From: Vibrio sp. 10N.286.49.B1
Lineage (GTDB): Bacteria; Pseudomonadota; Gammaproteobacteria; Enterobacterales; Vibrionaceae
DNA: 64,000 nucleotides
Assembly: GCF_002873335.1 (NCBI RefSeq)
Contig: NZ_MCUW01000010.1
Span: 198,640 to 262,639 of the forward strand
Direction of reading: 5' to 3'
The position numbers were made by a program, and so were the translations under genes. Each line of letters begins with the position of its first letter. Position 1 is the first letter of the stretch. The notes under the pieces were generated by a model. It searched no databases. It was not told the origin of the DNA and worked only from the letters and a program-made list of their open reading frames with translations. Of the stretch, positions 45,477 through 54,550 are shown in pieces.

Positions 45477-48400
45477 ATGAAAGGATTCAAAAAGGATTTA
45501 CTAGCGTTATCTTTAATTGGTTGTTTTTGCACATTGTCTACAACATCGTTAGCAAGCAGTACACCAGTTGTCGTTAAACCAGCGGTTCCGGTCGTATTTA
45601 GAGAAACGATAGATAGTACCGTTAAACGGCTTGTATTAGAACTAGATAATCTAGGAGAGTATGCAACCGTCAGCGTTTACGTTAATGGTCATTTGATTGT
45701 TGATAATATGAATGTGCCATCAAAAGGCAAACAAACGCTATCTGTATTAGTGAAGTTTTCTGATTTAGGCCGAGTAGCGTTAACCGTAAAGTCGTTAACA
45801 TCATCATTGGTGATCCATAATTTAACTCTAGAAACAGTTGATGATTTAATTGTCCCTCGTTATGAAGATATATCAGTGAAGGCTGGGCTTGATAAAGTTA
45901 ATTCGCTTAAATATGGAGGTCCGTCCGTTGCAGATATTAATAATAATGGTTACTACGACTTTGTCATTAATAATCATAATGAAGAAAGCAGCAAACTGTA
46001 TTGGAACAATGGTGATGGTACTGTAACCAAACATCATACAGATCTTTCTCGTTGGTATATGCATGATTTACACGGAACGTCATTCGCAGATTACGATAAT
46101 GATGGTGATTTAGATCTAATTTTGGCACAAGGTGGCGGTAACGGTAGAAACCCATCGAGAAATAACTTTTATCATAATAATAATGGTGAATTTGTGCTTT
46201 ACACGGGTGATGTCGGTATTGAACGCGGTGCTCGAGGCCGAGGCTCTAAGTGGGGAGACTTTAATAAAGACGGCAAGCTAGACTTTGTCATGATTAATGA
46301 GAGAGGGTTGTACAAAGAAACACCACAACATCATTTTTATGAAAATATGGGAGATGGTAAGTTTAAACTGCGTTCGGTTGAAGGTATTGAAAATGAAACG
46401 CCAGAGCGCGCATTAATTACGGACTTAAATAACGACGGTATTGATGACATCATTCTCTATGGTCACCGGGATACCATGTCAGTGTGGTTAGGAAATGGGG
46501 ATTTTACTTTTACGAATATTACCTCTCAGTTTCCTAAAGCCCTTCGCGATGCGAAACAAATTTCAGCGGTGGTTGATTTAGACATTGATAACAACGGTAG
46601 AACAGATTTGTATTTTGCCCGCGGGAATGAGTTTGAGCATGGCCGAGGAGAATCGCCTTCGGTTGATTTTGATCCAGAAACTAAACAGTTCTCCATTAAA
46701 CCACGCCCGTATTTTGGAAAAGAGCAGTGGGAATTTACCGCTGATGGAACATTAAAATTGGATAACTACTATTTCCTAGGACAAAATGGGTTTCGTCATA
46801 AAGACTATCCGATATTCTTAGGTAAAGATAAAAACGCGACGGCAGTCCCTTCAGGTGGCGAGTTTGAATTTTCTGCCGACGATGCACAGGGCTGGCCTGA
46901 TGACATAAATAAGAGTGGCGTCTATTTCGGACATATAGGAAACGGGCAATGGAAAGCAGCGCTAGTTCGAAAAGGGGACATATTTTGGGCGTACAAATTT
47001 AATCTTACAGGAGTCACATCTTACGATTTAGATTTTACGCCAGAAAATCGAAATCGTAGAGATTTCTTGATTAGAAATGATGGCGATAAATTCGTTGATG
47101 TGTCGGAAGAATGGCAGATCCCTCGTGGTGGTAATGCGCAAGGTGTGACTACGGGTGATTTTAATAACAACGGCAAACAAGACCTTCTCGTTTATCGTTG
47201 GGGTAATGTTAATCATCGTGTTTCTGACCTAATGTTGCTAAACAATAACGGTCGATTTGAAGCCGTCACTATGCATGGTGCGTCTGATGTTGGCGGTCCT
47301 GGTTATGGCGATATGGGACAAGCGTTTGACTTTGATATGAATGGTCGAACTGACATTTTAAGTGGCAGTGAGTTTGGTGAGTGGTATCTTTACAGTAACC
47401 AAACAGAAGGCATTGGTAATTATGCTTCGGTTAGAGTTGGCTACTCACCAAAAGATAACATTGATCCCATTGCTGCGACGGTCACTGTGAAAACCGCTGA
47501 TGGAGAGTGGCGCAAGCGAGTTGGGTCTGCCGGCGAAATTTTCTCTCAAAGTTTGTTGAATATCGTGCATTTTGGGGTCGGTGATGCTGAGGAAATTGAA
47601 TCTATTGTGGTGACTTGGAGAAACGGCGAGTCTGTAGCGTTTCGTAACAAAGCGGTGAATCAACAGTACTACACCGACAAATTAGATCCTGAGTCACTAG
47701 TGATTGAATCCGAGTTTGAACACATTCGTGAGAATACAGAAATTGCGCTTGGATTAAGTTCGTTGCCGTCAAAATCTGATGCATCTGTAGTATGGTCAAG
47801 CAGTAATAATGATGTCCTAGTTGTCAACCCGGCGGGTGTGGTCTCTGCCGTTGGGCAAGTTGGTCAATCTGCGACGATCTCAGCCTCAAGTAAGGTGGCG
47901 GAACTCAGTGCTAAGCGCACGTTTGAATTAGTGGATTGGTACCCTAACCCACTACAATTAGTGGAGCTATCAACAGACCAAGCATCGATGGTCGCTGGGG
48001 AAACCATGATGCTTGACGTTGCGATTCATCCGACCCAGCCTGATGATGGGACATTGAATTGGTCGAGTAGTGATGAAGCGATTGCGACAGTGACGGATGA
48101 TGGCCTCGTCAATGCTCTCAGCGCGGGTGACGTTACCATTACCGTACAATTTAAGGTTAGTGACACCATTGGTAGTGTGATAAAACTGACAGTTGAGCCA
48201 AATATAGAGGGCTTTGTGAGTATTATAAGCAGTGACGCATACGCTCGGCAGTCTATTGTGATTAAAGAAAATATGACGGTTAAGGTTAATTACCATGCGG
48301 GCACTGACAATAAAGTTATTTCGGCTGATGAAGGAGGGCTGCGAATTTGGCTGCGTCATTTCCAACGTAAATGGTTACCTCAACGTGACATTGTCTTAGT

Positions 48401-48581
48401 GGAAGCCGAGGCGATTGATACCGAGTCTGGGAACGCCAGTTTTACTATTCCTCTTGAGGGTGTTGTTCCGACCAATGAGTTGCCAGAAGGACACTTTTAC
48501 TCGCTTCGAGCGACATTTACCGCGAGTGATGGCACCATGCATAACCATGAGATTTATCCGCTTAACTTTGTGGCGGAATAA
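45477..48581 (+). CDS. Secreted FG-GAP/VCBS, ASPIC/UnbV and Big_2 protein
   Basis: 1034 residues with a signal peptide at 1-26 (cleavage after SLA). After about 120 residues of beta-rich sequence comes an FG-GAP/VCBS propeller with calcium-type loops DYDNDGDLD, DFNKDGKLD, DLNNDGIDD, DIDNNGRTD, DFNNNGKQD and DFDMNGRTD. An ASPIC/UnbV domain covers about 645-740, and two bacterial Ig-like (Big_2) domains with WSSSN/WSSSD motifs cover about 745-915. No catalytic motif is seen. It should be extracellular or surface-bound. Its place between agarase genes and the AraC gene suggests a sugar-binding or surface role, but this is inference. The first of its kind in this region, it is closed by a strong terminator. 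Confidence 0.85.
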   Translation: MKGFKKDLLALSLIGCFCTLSTTSLASSTPVVVKPAVPVVFRETIDSTVKRLVLELDNLGEYATVSVYVNGHLIVDNMNVPSKGKQTLSVLVKFSDLGRVALTVKSLTSSLVIHNLTLETVDDLIVPRYEDISVKAGLDKVNSLKYGGPSVADINNNGYYDFVINNHNEESSKLYWNNGDGTVTKHHTDLSRWYMHDLHGTSFADYDNDGDLDLILAQGGGNGRNPSRNNFYHNNNGEFVLYTGDVGIERGARGRGSKWGDFNKDGKLDFVMINERGLYKETPQHHFYENMGDGKFKLRSVEGIENETPERALITDLNNDGIDDIILYGHRDTMSVWLGNGDFTFTNITSQFPKALRDAKQISAVVDLDIDNNGRTDLYFARGNEFEHGRGESPSVDFDPETKQFSIKPRPYFGKEQWEFTADGTLKLDNYYFLGQNGFRHKDYPIFLGKDKNATAVPSGGEFEFSADDAQGWPDDINKSGVYFGHIGNGQWKAALVRKGDIFWAYKFNLTGVTSYDLDFTPENRNRRDFLIRNDGDKFVDVSEEWQIPRGGNAQGVTTGDFNNNGKQDLLVYRWGNVNHRVSDLMLLNNNGRFEAVTMHGASDVGGPGYGDMGQAFDFDMNGRTDILSGSEFGEWYLYSNQTEGIGNYASVRVGYSPKDNIDPIAATVTVKTADGEWRKRVGSAGEIFSQSLLNIVHFGVGDAEEIESIVVTWRNGESVAFRNKAVNQQYYTDKLDPESLVIESEFEHIRENTEIALGLSSLPSKSDASVVWSSSNNDVLVVNPAGVVSAVGQVGQSATISASSKVAELSAKRTFELVDWYPNPLQLVELSTDQASMVAGETMMLDVAIHPTQPDDGTLNWSSSDEAIATVTDDGLVNALSAGDVTITVQFKVSDTIGSVIKLTVEPNIEGFVSIISSDAYARQSIVIKENMTVKVNYHAGTDNKVISADEGGLRIWLRHFQRKWLPQRDIVLVEAEAIDTESGNASFTIPLEGVVPTNELPEGHFYSLRATFTASDGTMHNHEIYPLNFVAE

Positions 48582-48651
48582 ACATGATAATTGTTAATCA
48601 CAAAGCCTGTTGATACAGACATCGTCTGAAACTATCAGAAGTGTTAGGCGA

Positions 48652-48690
48652 AAAGCCCGACCTTGATTTCAAGGTCGGGCTTTATTTATT
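48652..48690 (+). terminator. Intrinsic terminator after the FG-GAP gene
   Basis: A 15-bp perfect stem (AAAGCCCGACCTTGA and complement) followed by TTTATTTATT. The rest of the 308-bp gap to the AraC start holds the AraC promoter and nothing else clear. Confidence 0.92.
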
Positions 48691-48889
48691 ACTCTTACCT
48701 ATTTGTTACACATGTTGGTCTTTTTACAGCTTAAACCAAGTACTATAAATGAGAGTGGAGACCGTTTTAGGGGTTGTCGCTTAAATTATGCGCAACATGG
48801 CGTAGTATATGTACTATTTTGTACGCTATATTGTTTTAGCAAGGTTTTAGTTGGAAAATAAGAACCTGACCATATTTCCAAGGATTATA

Positions 48890-49768
48890 ATGAGACCGAT
48901 ACTTGAACATGTGCCTAACACTGAACAGCAGTTTTTGTATTTTAATCGTTATGAAAAGATGAGCTTTACCTTCCCTTGGCATTACCATCCACAGTGGGAG
49001 CTTAATTATATTATTGAGGGGACGGGGTCGGCATACACAGGTAACACCATTCGTCATTTCGTTGCCAACGAACTGGCGTTGGTTGCGCCAAACGTTCCTC
49101 ATTGTTGGAAGAGTAATATTGGTACAAAGAGTGGTGTAAAGTCGATATTTGTTCAGTGGGATAATCGTTTTCTTGGTGATAATTGGTTGGAAAAGCCAGA
49201 ATTCACAAGTATCAAGTCTATGTTTGAAGGGTGTAAAGCTGGGCTATCGTTTCGCCATTCTGACGTCTTTGGTGAGCGTATGATTGGTTTGCAATTAAAA
49301 AGTCCATTCAAACGCATGTTAGGGTTCATTGATTTATTACATGATCTAAGTATGCAAACAGACATCATGCCATTAGGGGAAGGCATGATGATGACACCCT
49401 CCATGGCTGCGGACAAACGAATCATTGCCATTTTGGATTATGTCAGCCAACATTACGCAAAAAAAATAACGGCACAGAATATGGCAACATTGACCAATAT
49501 GACGCCCGTTTCTTTTAGTAAGTTCTTTACGCGAACCTTTGAAAAAACGTTTACTCAATTTCTCAATGAATATCGGATAAGTCAGGCGTGCAGTCTATTG
49601 ATATCGACTCGTCTAACGGTAGAACAAATTGCTGATCAGTGTGGTTATCAGAATATGTCGTTCTTTCATCGACAGTTTAAGCTATTAAAATCAGGAGTGA
49701 CGCCGATTGCATTTCGTCGCTCTTATCTGCAGGTCACTAATCAGGAACCTGCAGATAGTACGTTGTGA
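48890..49768 (+). CDS. AraC-family regulator of the agar region
   Basis: 292 residues. An N-terminal cupin-type sensor (WHYHPQWELNYIIEGTG, FVANELALVAPNVPHCW) precedes two helix-turn-helix units ending in RLTVEQIADQCGYQNMSFFHRQFK. AraC proteins of this cupin type usually activate sugar genes. ATG 48890 is preferred because AAGGAT lies 5 bases before it; a TTG at 48851 would add 13 residues. It is convergent with the GH16 gene, the two stop codons abutting with no gap. It is the best candidate for the protein that binds the 21-bp-spaced direct repeats near the GH16 and MFS genes, which is inference. Confidence 0.9.
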   Translation: MRPILEHVPNTEQQFLYFNRYEKMSFTFPWHYHPQWELNYIIEGTGSAYTGNTIRHFVANELALVAPNVPHCWKSNIGTKSGVKSIFVQWDNRFLGDNWLEKPEFTSIKSMFEGCKAGLSFRHSDVFGERMIGLQLKSPFKRMLGFIDLLHDLSMQTDIMPLGEGMMMTPSMAADKRIIAILDYVSQHYAKKITAQNMATLTNMTPVSFSKFFTRTFEKTFTQFLNEYRISQACSLLISTRLTVEQIADQCGYQNMSFFHRQFKLLKSGVTPIAFRRSYLQVTNQEPADSTL

Positions 49769-51013
49769 CTATTTTTTGACGGGTTTAAAGACGCGTATCC
49801 AGTCGACTAACATGGTGTTGCGGCCAGAAGTGTCAGCCAGCTCTTTGTCAGTCGGGTTTGACGTCCACCAACTTTGCAGCTCATTGTTAATAATGATATC
49901 CATTGGCTTATTGAACCCTTTACCATCTTGATAATTGTAGGGATCAATAACAGATGTTGGTGAGCGTTCACTTGCTTGCTTTAAATAAGAAAAGTTAAAT
50001 TCGCCTTGCTCTTTTTTATAAATATCAACTGCTTGATAGCCTTTACCATCGTCAGATAGATTCTTGTTGCCGTTAACTTTCGGGTAGCTGTAAGTCCACG
50101 TCCACTCGCCACGATTGAACATTTTTGTAGCAAAGGCATTGTTGTAGACAACACGAACGAGTTCGCCATTAATATAATATTCAAAGTGGAAAGGGTTAAC
50201 CCAGTTCACACCAATTTGAATGTATTGACGATCGCCATTGTTCCAAGTGTAATCTCCCCAACTTGCGTGCCCTTCACGATCGCCAAGCCACCAACTGTTT
50301 GTGTCTCGAGGTTGATAATCTGTAAATGGGTCACGGATGAATGAGTGGTGGCTAAGATGAATATACTGCGAGAAATGGCCATTATTGTTGTCTTTGCCGG
50401 GATACGCTTCGAGAATATCAATCTCTTGCGTGTCATCAGGGCTGAGTAACCATACTGCCGTTGCGAGTGAAATATCAGCAAGACTCACACTGGCTTCAAC
50501 AAAGACAGGATACTCGACCTGAGTATTAGAGGTGATACAACCAGCATTGACTCCTGGCTTTCCTTGTTTTTCCGTGCTCGGATTCCGTGATAGGTAGAAT
50601 TCTAGATTGCCGTCTTGGACACCAATGTGATCGTGTTTCCAGTAGGTGGCGCCAGGGCCGTCCCACCCATTATGATAAAAGTTGTACCATTTACCTTCGC
50701 CGAAATCAGCGCGCTCAGTGGTAGGTTCAAATGTGTACTTGAAGTCATCTGAGATATGAGTTTGTGCTTGCCATTGTTGTTGCTCTCCCGCTGATGCAGG
50801 CACATCAAGTAACAAGTAATCACCTGCAGTTGGGTCGAGCCCGATTGCCTTGTAGCCGCCTTTCGACGCGGCCGTTAGTTCGGTTGTGCTGTCTGGGCCG
50901 GGTTGGGCTGAAATGACGCGCTCATAACCCGTTAATGTAGGTTTGGTGCTTGTTGATGCACAACCGGCTAAACCTATTGAGATCGACGTAATAATGAGGG
51001 TGCTTTTTTTCAT
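49769..51013 (-). CDS. GH16 beta-agarase lipoprotein, copy 1
   Basis: About 414 residues. A lipoprotein signal ends in the lipobox SIGLAGC with Cys18; the +2 residue is Ala, so outer-membrane sorting is expected. A linker of about 60 residues precedes the GH16 jelly roll. The catalytic motif EIDILE spans 197-202, with Glu197 as nucleophile and Glu202 as acid/base. Conserved GPGATYWKHDH and AGCITS segments match agarases of GH16 rather than lichenases. It should cleave agar at the cell surface. The start at 51013 has GGAT upstream. It is 89 bp downstream of copy 2, with a terminator between. Confidence 0.92.
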   Translation of the reverse strand: MKKSTLIITSISIGLAGCASTSTKPTLTGYERVISAQPGPDSTTELTAASKGGYKAIGLDPTAGDYLLLDVPASAGEQQQWQAQTHISDDFKYTFEPTTERADFGEGKWYNFYHNGWDGPGATYWKHDHIGVQDGNLEFYLSRNPSTEKQGKPGVNAGCITSNTQVEYPVFVEASVSLADISLATAVWLLSPDDTQEIDILEAYPGKDNNNGHFSQYIHLSHHSFIRDPFTDYQPRDTNSWWLGDREGHASWGDYTWNNGDRQYIQIGVNWVNPFHFEYYINGELVRVVYNNAFATKMFNRGEWTWTYSYPKVNGNKNLSDDGKGYQAVDIYKKEQGEFNFSYLKQASERSPTSVIDPYNYQDGKGFNKPMDIIINNELQSWWTSNPTDKELADTSGRNTMLVDWIRVFKPVKK

Positions 51014-51040
51014 TGAAATTGAATCCCTAGTATCAATCAT

Positions 51041-51084
51041 AAAAAAATGCCAAAGATTGCTAATGAGTTAACTAAGCTTTGGCA
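51041..51084 (-). terminator. Intrinsic terminator between the GH16 genes
   Basis: An 8-bp stem TGCCAAAG/CTTTGGCA with a 21-nt loop is followed on the minus strand by seven T residues. It ends the transcript of GH16 copy 2, 19 bp past its stop. Confidence 0.82.
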
Positions 51085-51102
51085 ATGTCGAGAGTTTGGG
51101 TG

Positions 51103-52359
51103 TTATTGCGCAACGGGTTTGAAGACACGTACCCAATCGACAAGCATGACATTCTTACCTGAATTATCTGCCAGTTCAGTATCTGTTGGATCATGCTCCC
51201 ACCAACTTTGGAATTCATTGTTTATGATGATATCCATTGGTTTGAAGAAACCTTTTCCGTTTTGATAGTCATAAGGGTCAATAACAGATGCTGGAGAACG
51301 CTCGCTGGCTTTTTTAAGGTAGCTGAAATTAAAATCATCACTATTTTGTTCATAAATTTCGACCGCTTGGTAACCCGTATTGTCACTCATTAGGTCGTTA
51401 TTACTATCGACTTTTGGATAACTGTAATACCATGTTGACGCGCTACCGGAGTACATCTTAGTGGCAAATGCATTGTTATAAAGCACTCGAACCAATTCAC
51501 CATTAATGTAGTACTCGAAATGATAAGGGTTGACCCAGTTCACGCCGATTTGTACGTATTGGCGGTTACCACTGTTCCAAGTATATTCTCCCCAAGTCTC
51601 ATGCCCTCCCATATGATGGTCGTCGTTTGAACCTTGCCACCAACTATTTTTATCGCGAGGTTGATAATCAGTGAAAGGCTCTCGAATGAAAGAGTGATGG
51701 CTTAGATGAATAAATTTCGAAAAGTAGGTATTCCCGTTTCCGCCGCCAGCGTACGATTCAAGAATATCGATTTCTTGGGTATCATCTGGGCTTAATAACC
51801 ACACTGCAGCAGCCAGAGAAATATCTGACATACTGACACTCGCCTCTACAAAAACGGGAAATTGAACTTGTTGGTTTGAAGAAATACACGCCGCGTTCAC
51901 ACCCGGTTTATCTTGTTTATCTATTCTGTCGCTTCGAGATACGTGAAACTCGGCTTTACCATTTTTTACCGTAACGTGATCGTGCTGCCAATAGGTTGAA
52001 CCTGGACCGTCCCAGCTAGAATGATAAAAATTGTACCAACGGCCATCTCCGAAATCTTTTCGCTCTGATGTGGCATCAAATTGGTACTGGAAATCATCGG
52101 ACATATCCGTCTGCTCTTGCCATGTCTGGTTGATGCCTGCATCTGCAGGCACAGCTAGATTATGGACGTCAGATGGTTCTTGGGTAACAGAAGCATAGCC
52201 GAGTCTAGAAACATCCGTTACTATCGTTGAGCTATCAGGTCCAGACTGAGGAGGTGCGACACCATTTTGCCCACCTGGATCCGTCGGACCATCGCTTGAG
52301 CCTCCGCCACAACCGACAAGCGCAGTCGTAATTACTGTTAGTAAAAAAGTACGTTTCAT
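51103..52359 (-). CDS. GH16 beta-agarase lipoprotein, copy 2
   Basis: About 418 residues. The lipobox ALVGC (Cys17) is followed by a Gly/Ser-rich stretch and a GH16 catalytic domain closely related to copy 1. The catalytic EIDILE is at 196-201. GPGSTYWQHDH and AACISS mark the substrate cleft. The +2 residue is Gly, so outer-membrane localisation is expected. ATG 52359 has AGGGA upstream; a TTG three codons earlier is less likely. The promoter carries a 28-bp element also found before the MFS porter. Tandem duplication with copy 1 is evident. Confidence 0.92.
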   Translation of the reverse strand: MKRTFLLTVITTALVGCGGGSSDGPTDPGGQNGVAPPQSGPDSSTIVTDVSRLGYASVTQEPSDVHNLAVPADAGINQTWQEQTDMSDDFQYQFDATSERKDFGDGRWYNFYHSSWDGPGSTYWQHDHVTVKNGKAEFHVSRSDRIDKQDKPGVNAACISSNQQVQFPVFVEASVSMSDISLAAAVWLLSPDDTQEIDILESYAGGGNGNTYFSKFIHLSHHSFIREPFTDYQPRDKNSWWQGSNDDHHMGGHETWGEYTWNSGNRQYVQIGVNWVNPYHFEYYINGELVRVLYNNAFATKMYSGSASTWYYSYPKVDSNNDLMSDNTGYQAVEIYEQNSDDFNFSYLKKASERSPASVIDPYDYQNGKGFFKPMDIIINNEFQSWWEHDPTDTELADNSGKNVMLVDWVRVFKPVAQ

Positions 52360-52433
52360 TGTTTCCAATCCCTTTAATGTATGTCTTTATACTTTGGATA
52401 AGCTTACACATTTCAATCAATGATCTCGTGGTC

Positions 52434-52461
52434 AACCAATTATATTCAGCTGGCAACCCAA
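52434..52461 (-). promoter_or_regulatory. Agar-region direct repeat element (GH16 copy 2 promoter)
   Basis: On the minus strand TTGGGTTGCC-N11-ATTGGTT, with the GGTT cores 21 bp apart, 75-102 bp before the GH16 copy 2 start. The same spacing occurs at 54171-54198. Two-turn direct repeats are typical of AraC-family sites. Confidence 0.55.
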
Positions 52462-52552
52462 TATGAAATGCTATTCTCGCCATTATTGTGACCTACTTGG
52501 TGATTTGTGCAGATAAAGTAACGGCTGAACCAATTGGAACAGCCTTAATACT

Positions 52553-54142
52553 CTAGGATGTTAGATTTTCTTTATATGCTCTTTTGGGATTTGAATTAGC
52601 TGACAATAGAACTTCAATTTGTTCAATGGATTTGTCCTTTGTTTCTGGCAATAGCTTGGTGATCAGTGCTAAACCGATACCGCTAAATATGGCGTACATT
52701 AAGAATGTGTTAGCAGCCCCTAAATTAGCCAGTTGCCAAGGGAAGAACTGCTGAATCAAGTAACTAGCAATACTAGTGACGATGGCTGAGATCGGTATGG
52801 CAGCGCTGCGAACTGAATTAGGGAATATCTCAGAAAAGAGCACCCACATAATTGGACCAATTGAGATATGAAATGCGGCAATAAAACCAAGAATGCCAAA
52901 TAAGACTAAATAGGAATTAACGATGATCGTTTTCTCAATAATACTCGCTTCATATTTCACCAATTCAATTGGAGAGTAGACCGTTGACAAAGCATCTTTA
53001 AATTCGACATCACTATTAAAAACTAATCCTTTGAATGACTCAAGTGGAGCAACGTCGATGGTTTCCGACAGTTGTTCAATGTTGGTATCTGTGAGCTCAA
53101 ACTTGGCACTGTTAAAGCCATACCAGCATGTAAGATGGCTGAGAACAGCGCAAGTCAGGCCGATAAGTAATAGTGGACGGCGTCCCAATTTGTCTATGAA
53201 CATAATCGCAAAGATGGTAAAAATGACGCTCGTTAAACCAATATATATCGCTTGTTGGAATGCCGCGTTACCACCAAATCCTATCTGTTCGAAAACTGTC
53301 GGTGCATAGAATAGAATGGCATTCATGCCTGTGATGCCTTGAACGATAGCGATCGTCACGCCAATCACCAATGCGGTGCGATACTTCGATGTAATGAGAT
53401 TTTTAAGTTGATGACTAAAGGGTGGCTGCTTATCTTCTTGCATCGTAGCGTTGACCTCTTTTACTGTATCCATCAATTCTTCAGGTGCATACAGCTTGCT
53501 CAGTACCTCTTTTGCTTCCTTAACTTTACCTCTGGTGATTAACCAACGAGGTGATTCTGGGACGGTAAACAACAACCCAAACCATAGTATTGCAGGAACC
53601 AGTTCTGACGCTAGCATGGTTCTCCAAATACCCTCTGATGAAAGTAAGTAGATGTTCTCATTAAGATTGATGACAAGGTAGTAGTTAATAAAATAAGCCA
53701 TGGATAAACCAATGACGATATTGAACTGGTTACATGACACCAATTTACCTCGTAATCGAGAAGGGGCGACTTCACCAATGTACATGGAGGCCAAAGATAG
53801 AGAACTGAAGGCAAGACCACCAATAAAACGAGCGGCGACAAGCATCTCATAACTCGTTGATAATGCGGAACCTATTGCGGAAAAAACATAGAGCCCTGCT
53901 ATCAGGATAAGGGTGTTTTTTCTTCCCCAAGTGTCGGCTATTTTGCCGGCAAAACATAAGGCGATGATTGCTCCAAGGCTCGGTGCACTTACCACCGTAC
54001 CAACCTGTAAATTAGACAACCCAAACTCCATACTAATATAGCGAATGGTTCCCGATATGATCGCGGCATCAAGGCCGAAGACAAACCCACCCAGAGCGAC
54101 AATCATCGCGTATCGAATGGCATTTTTAGTGTGATAGTTCAT
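52553..54142 (-). CDS. MFS sugar porter (galactose/xylose-proton type)
   Basis: 529 residues with 12 membrane segments. Sugar-porter signatures are seen: an early GFDAAIISG stretch, RFIGGLAFSSLSLASMYIGEVAP, PESPRWLITRGK, and DKLGRRPLLLIG. An unusually long loop of about 80 residues lies between the two halves near 350-430. It should import a monosaccharide, probably galactose, with protons or sodium (family inference). The promoter shares the direct-repeat element with GH16 copy 2. It is upstream of the two GH16 genes on the same strand but probably transcribed separately. Confidence 0.9.
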   Translation of the reverse strand: MNYHTKNAIRYAMIVALGGFVFGLDAAIISGTIRYISMEFGLSNLQVGTVVSAPSLGAIIALCFAGKIADTWGRKNTLILIAGLYVFSAIGSALSTSYEMLVAARFIGGLAFSSLSLASMYIGEVAPSRLRGKLVSCNQFNIVIGLSMAYFINYYLVINLNENIYLLSSEGIWRTMLASELVPAILWFGLLFTVPESPRWLITRGKVKEAKEVLSKLYAPEELMDTVKEVNATMQEDKQPPFSHQLKNLITSKYRTALVIGVTIAIVQGITGMNAILFYAPTVFEQIGFGGNAAFQQAIYIGLTSVIFTIFAIMFIDKLGRRPLLLIGLTCAVLSHLTCWYGFNSAKFELTDTNIEQLSETIDVAPLESFKGLVFNSDVEFKDALSTVYSPIELVKYEASIIEKTIIVNSYLVLFGILGFIAAFHISIGPIMWVLFSEIFPNSVRSAAIPISAIVTSIASYLIQQFFPWQLANLGAANTFLMYAIFSGIGLALITKLLPETKDKSIEQIEVLLSANSNPKRAYKENLTS

Positions 54143-54170
54143 TGGGTATTACCTACTACAAAGAAAGATG

Positions 54171-54198
54171 AACCAATAGTTCACTATAGGTAACCCAA
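54171..54198 (-). promoter_or_regulatory. Agar-region direct repeat element (MFS promoter)
   Basis: On the minus strand TTGGGTTACC-N11-ATTGGTT, spacing identical to 52434-52461, 29-56 bp before the MFS start. Confidence 0.58.
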
Positions 54199-54321
54199 AT
54201 ACTGTCTGGTTGATCACAATTGGTCGATCAATTAGGTTTATTTATGTGTTTTTATCAACCTATTTTGCTTTTGGATCGAAAAAAACACTATGACGGTGGT
54301 TTTTTCATTGTGAAAGTGAGA

Positions 54322-54550
54322 TTATTTCACCGTACCTGCGGTCATCCCAGACAAGATTTGTTTAGGAAGTGCAAAGAATACGCACTGCAAATGGTTTCAG
54401 CAGCGGAAAAATGATGTACCAATAAGTTTTCAAAAAGGAACTTCCATCTAGTCGAGCGGCTTCTTCGAGTCCTTTCGGAATCGCTTTTATAAAGCTCGTG
54501 TAAAAAAGATCTCGAAAGGCAAATTCCCCACCGCATAAACAAATAAAGAG
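54322..54550 (-). pseudogene. Truncated ABC sugar-transporter permease (MalG type)
   Basis: The minus strand encodes the last part of a carbohydrate ABC permease: FAFRDLFYTSFIKAIPKG, then EEAARLDGSSFLKTYW and IIFPLLKP, which is the EAA loop that contacts the ATPase. The frame then breaks: it stops at CTS, while a different frame holds ALPKQILSGMTAGTVK and a stop at 54322, the usual C terminus. An internal deletion plus frame change therefore separates the EAA loop from the tail. The N-terminal two-thirds is lost, cut at 54551 by the IS5 element. No ABC partner gene is in the window, so a sugar ABC system has been lost here. Confidence 0.8.
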
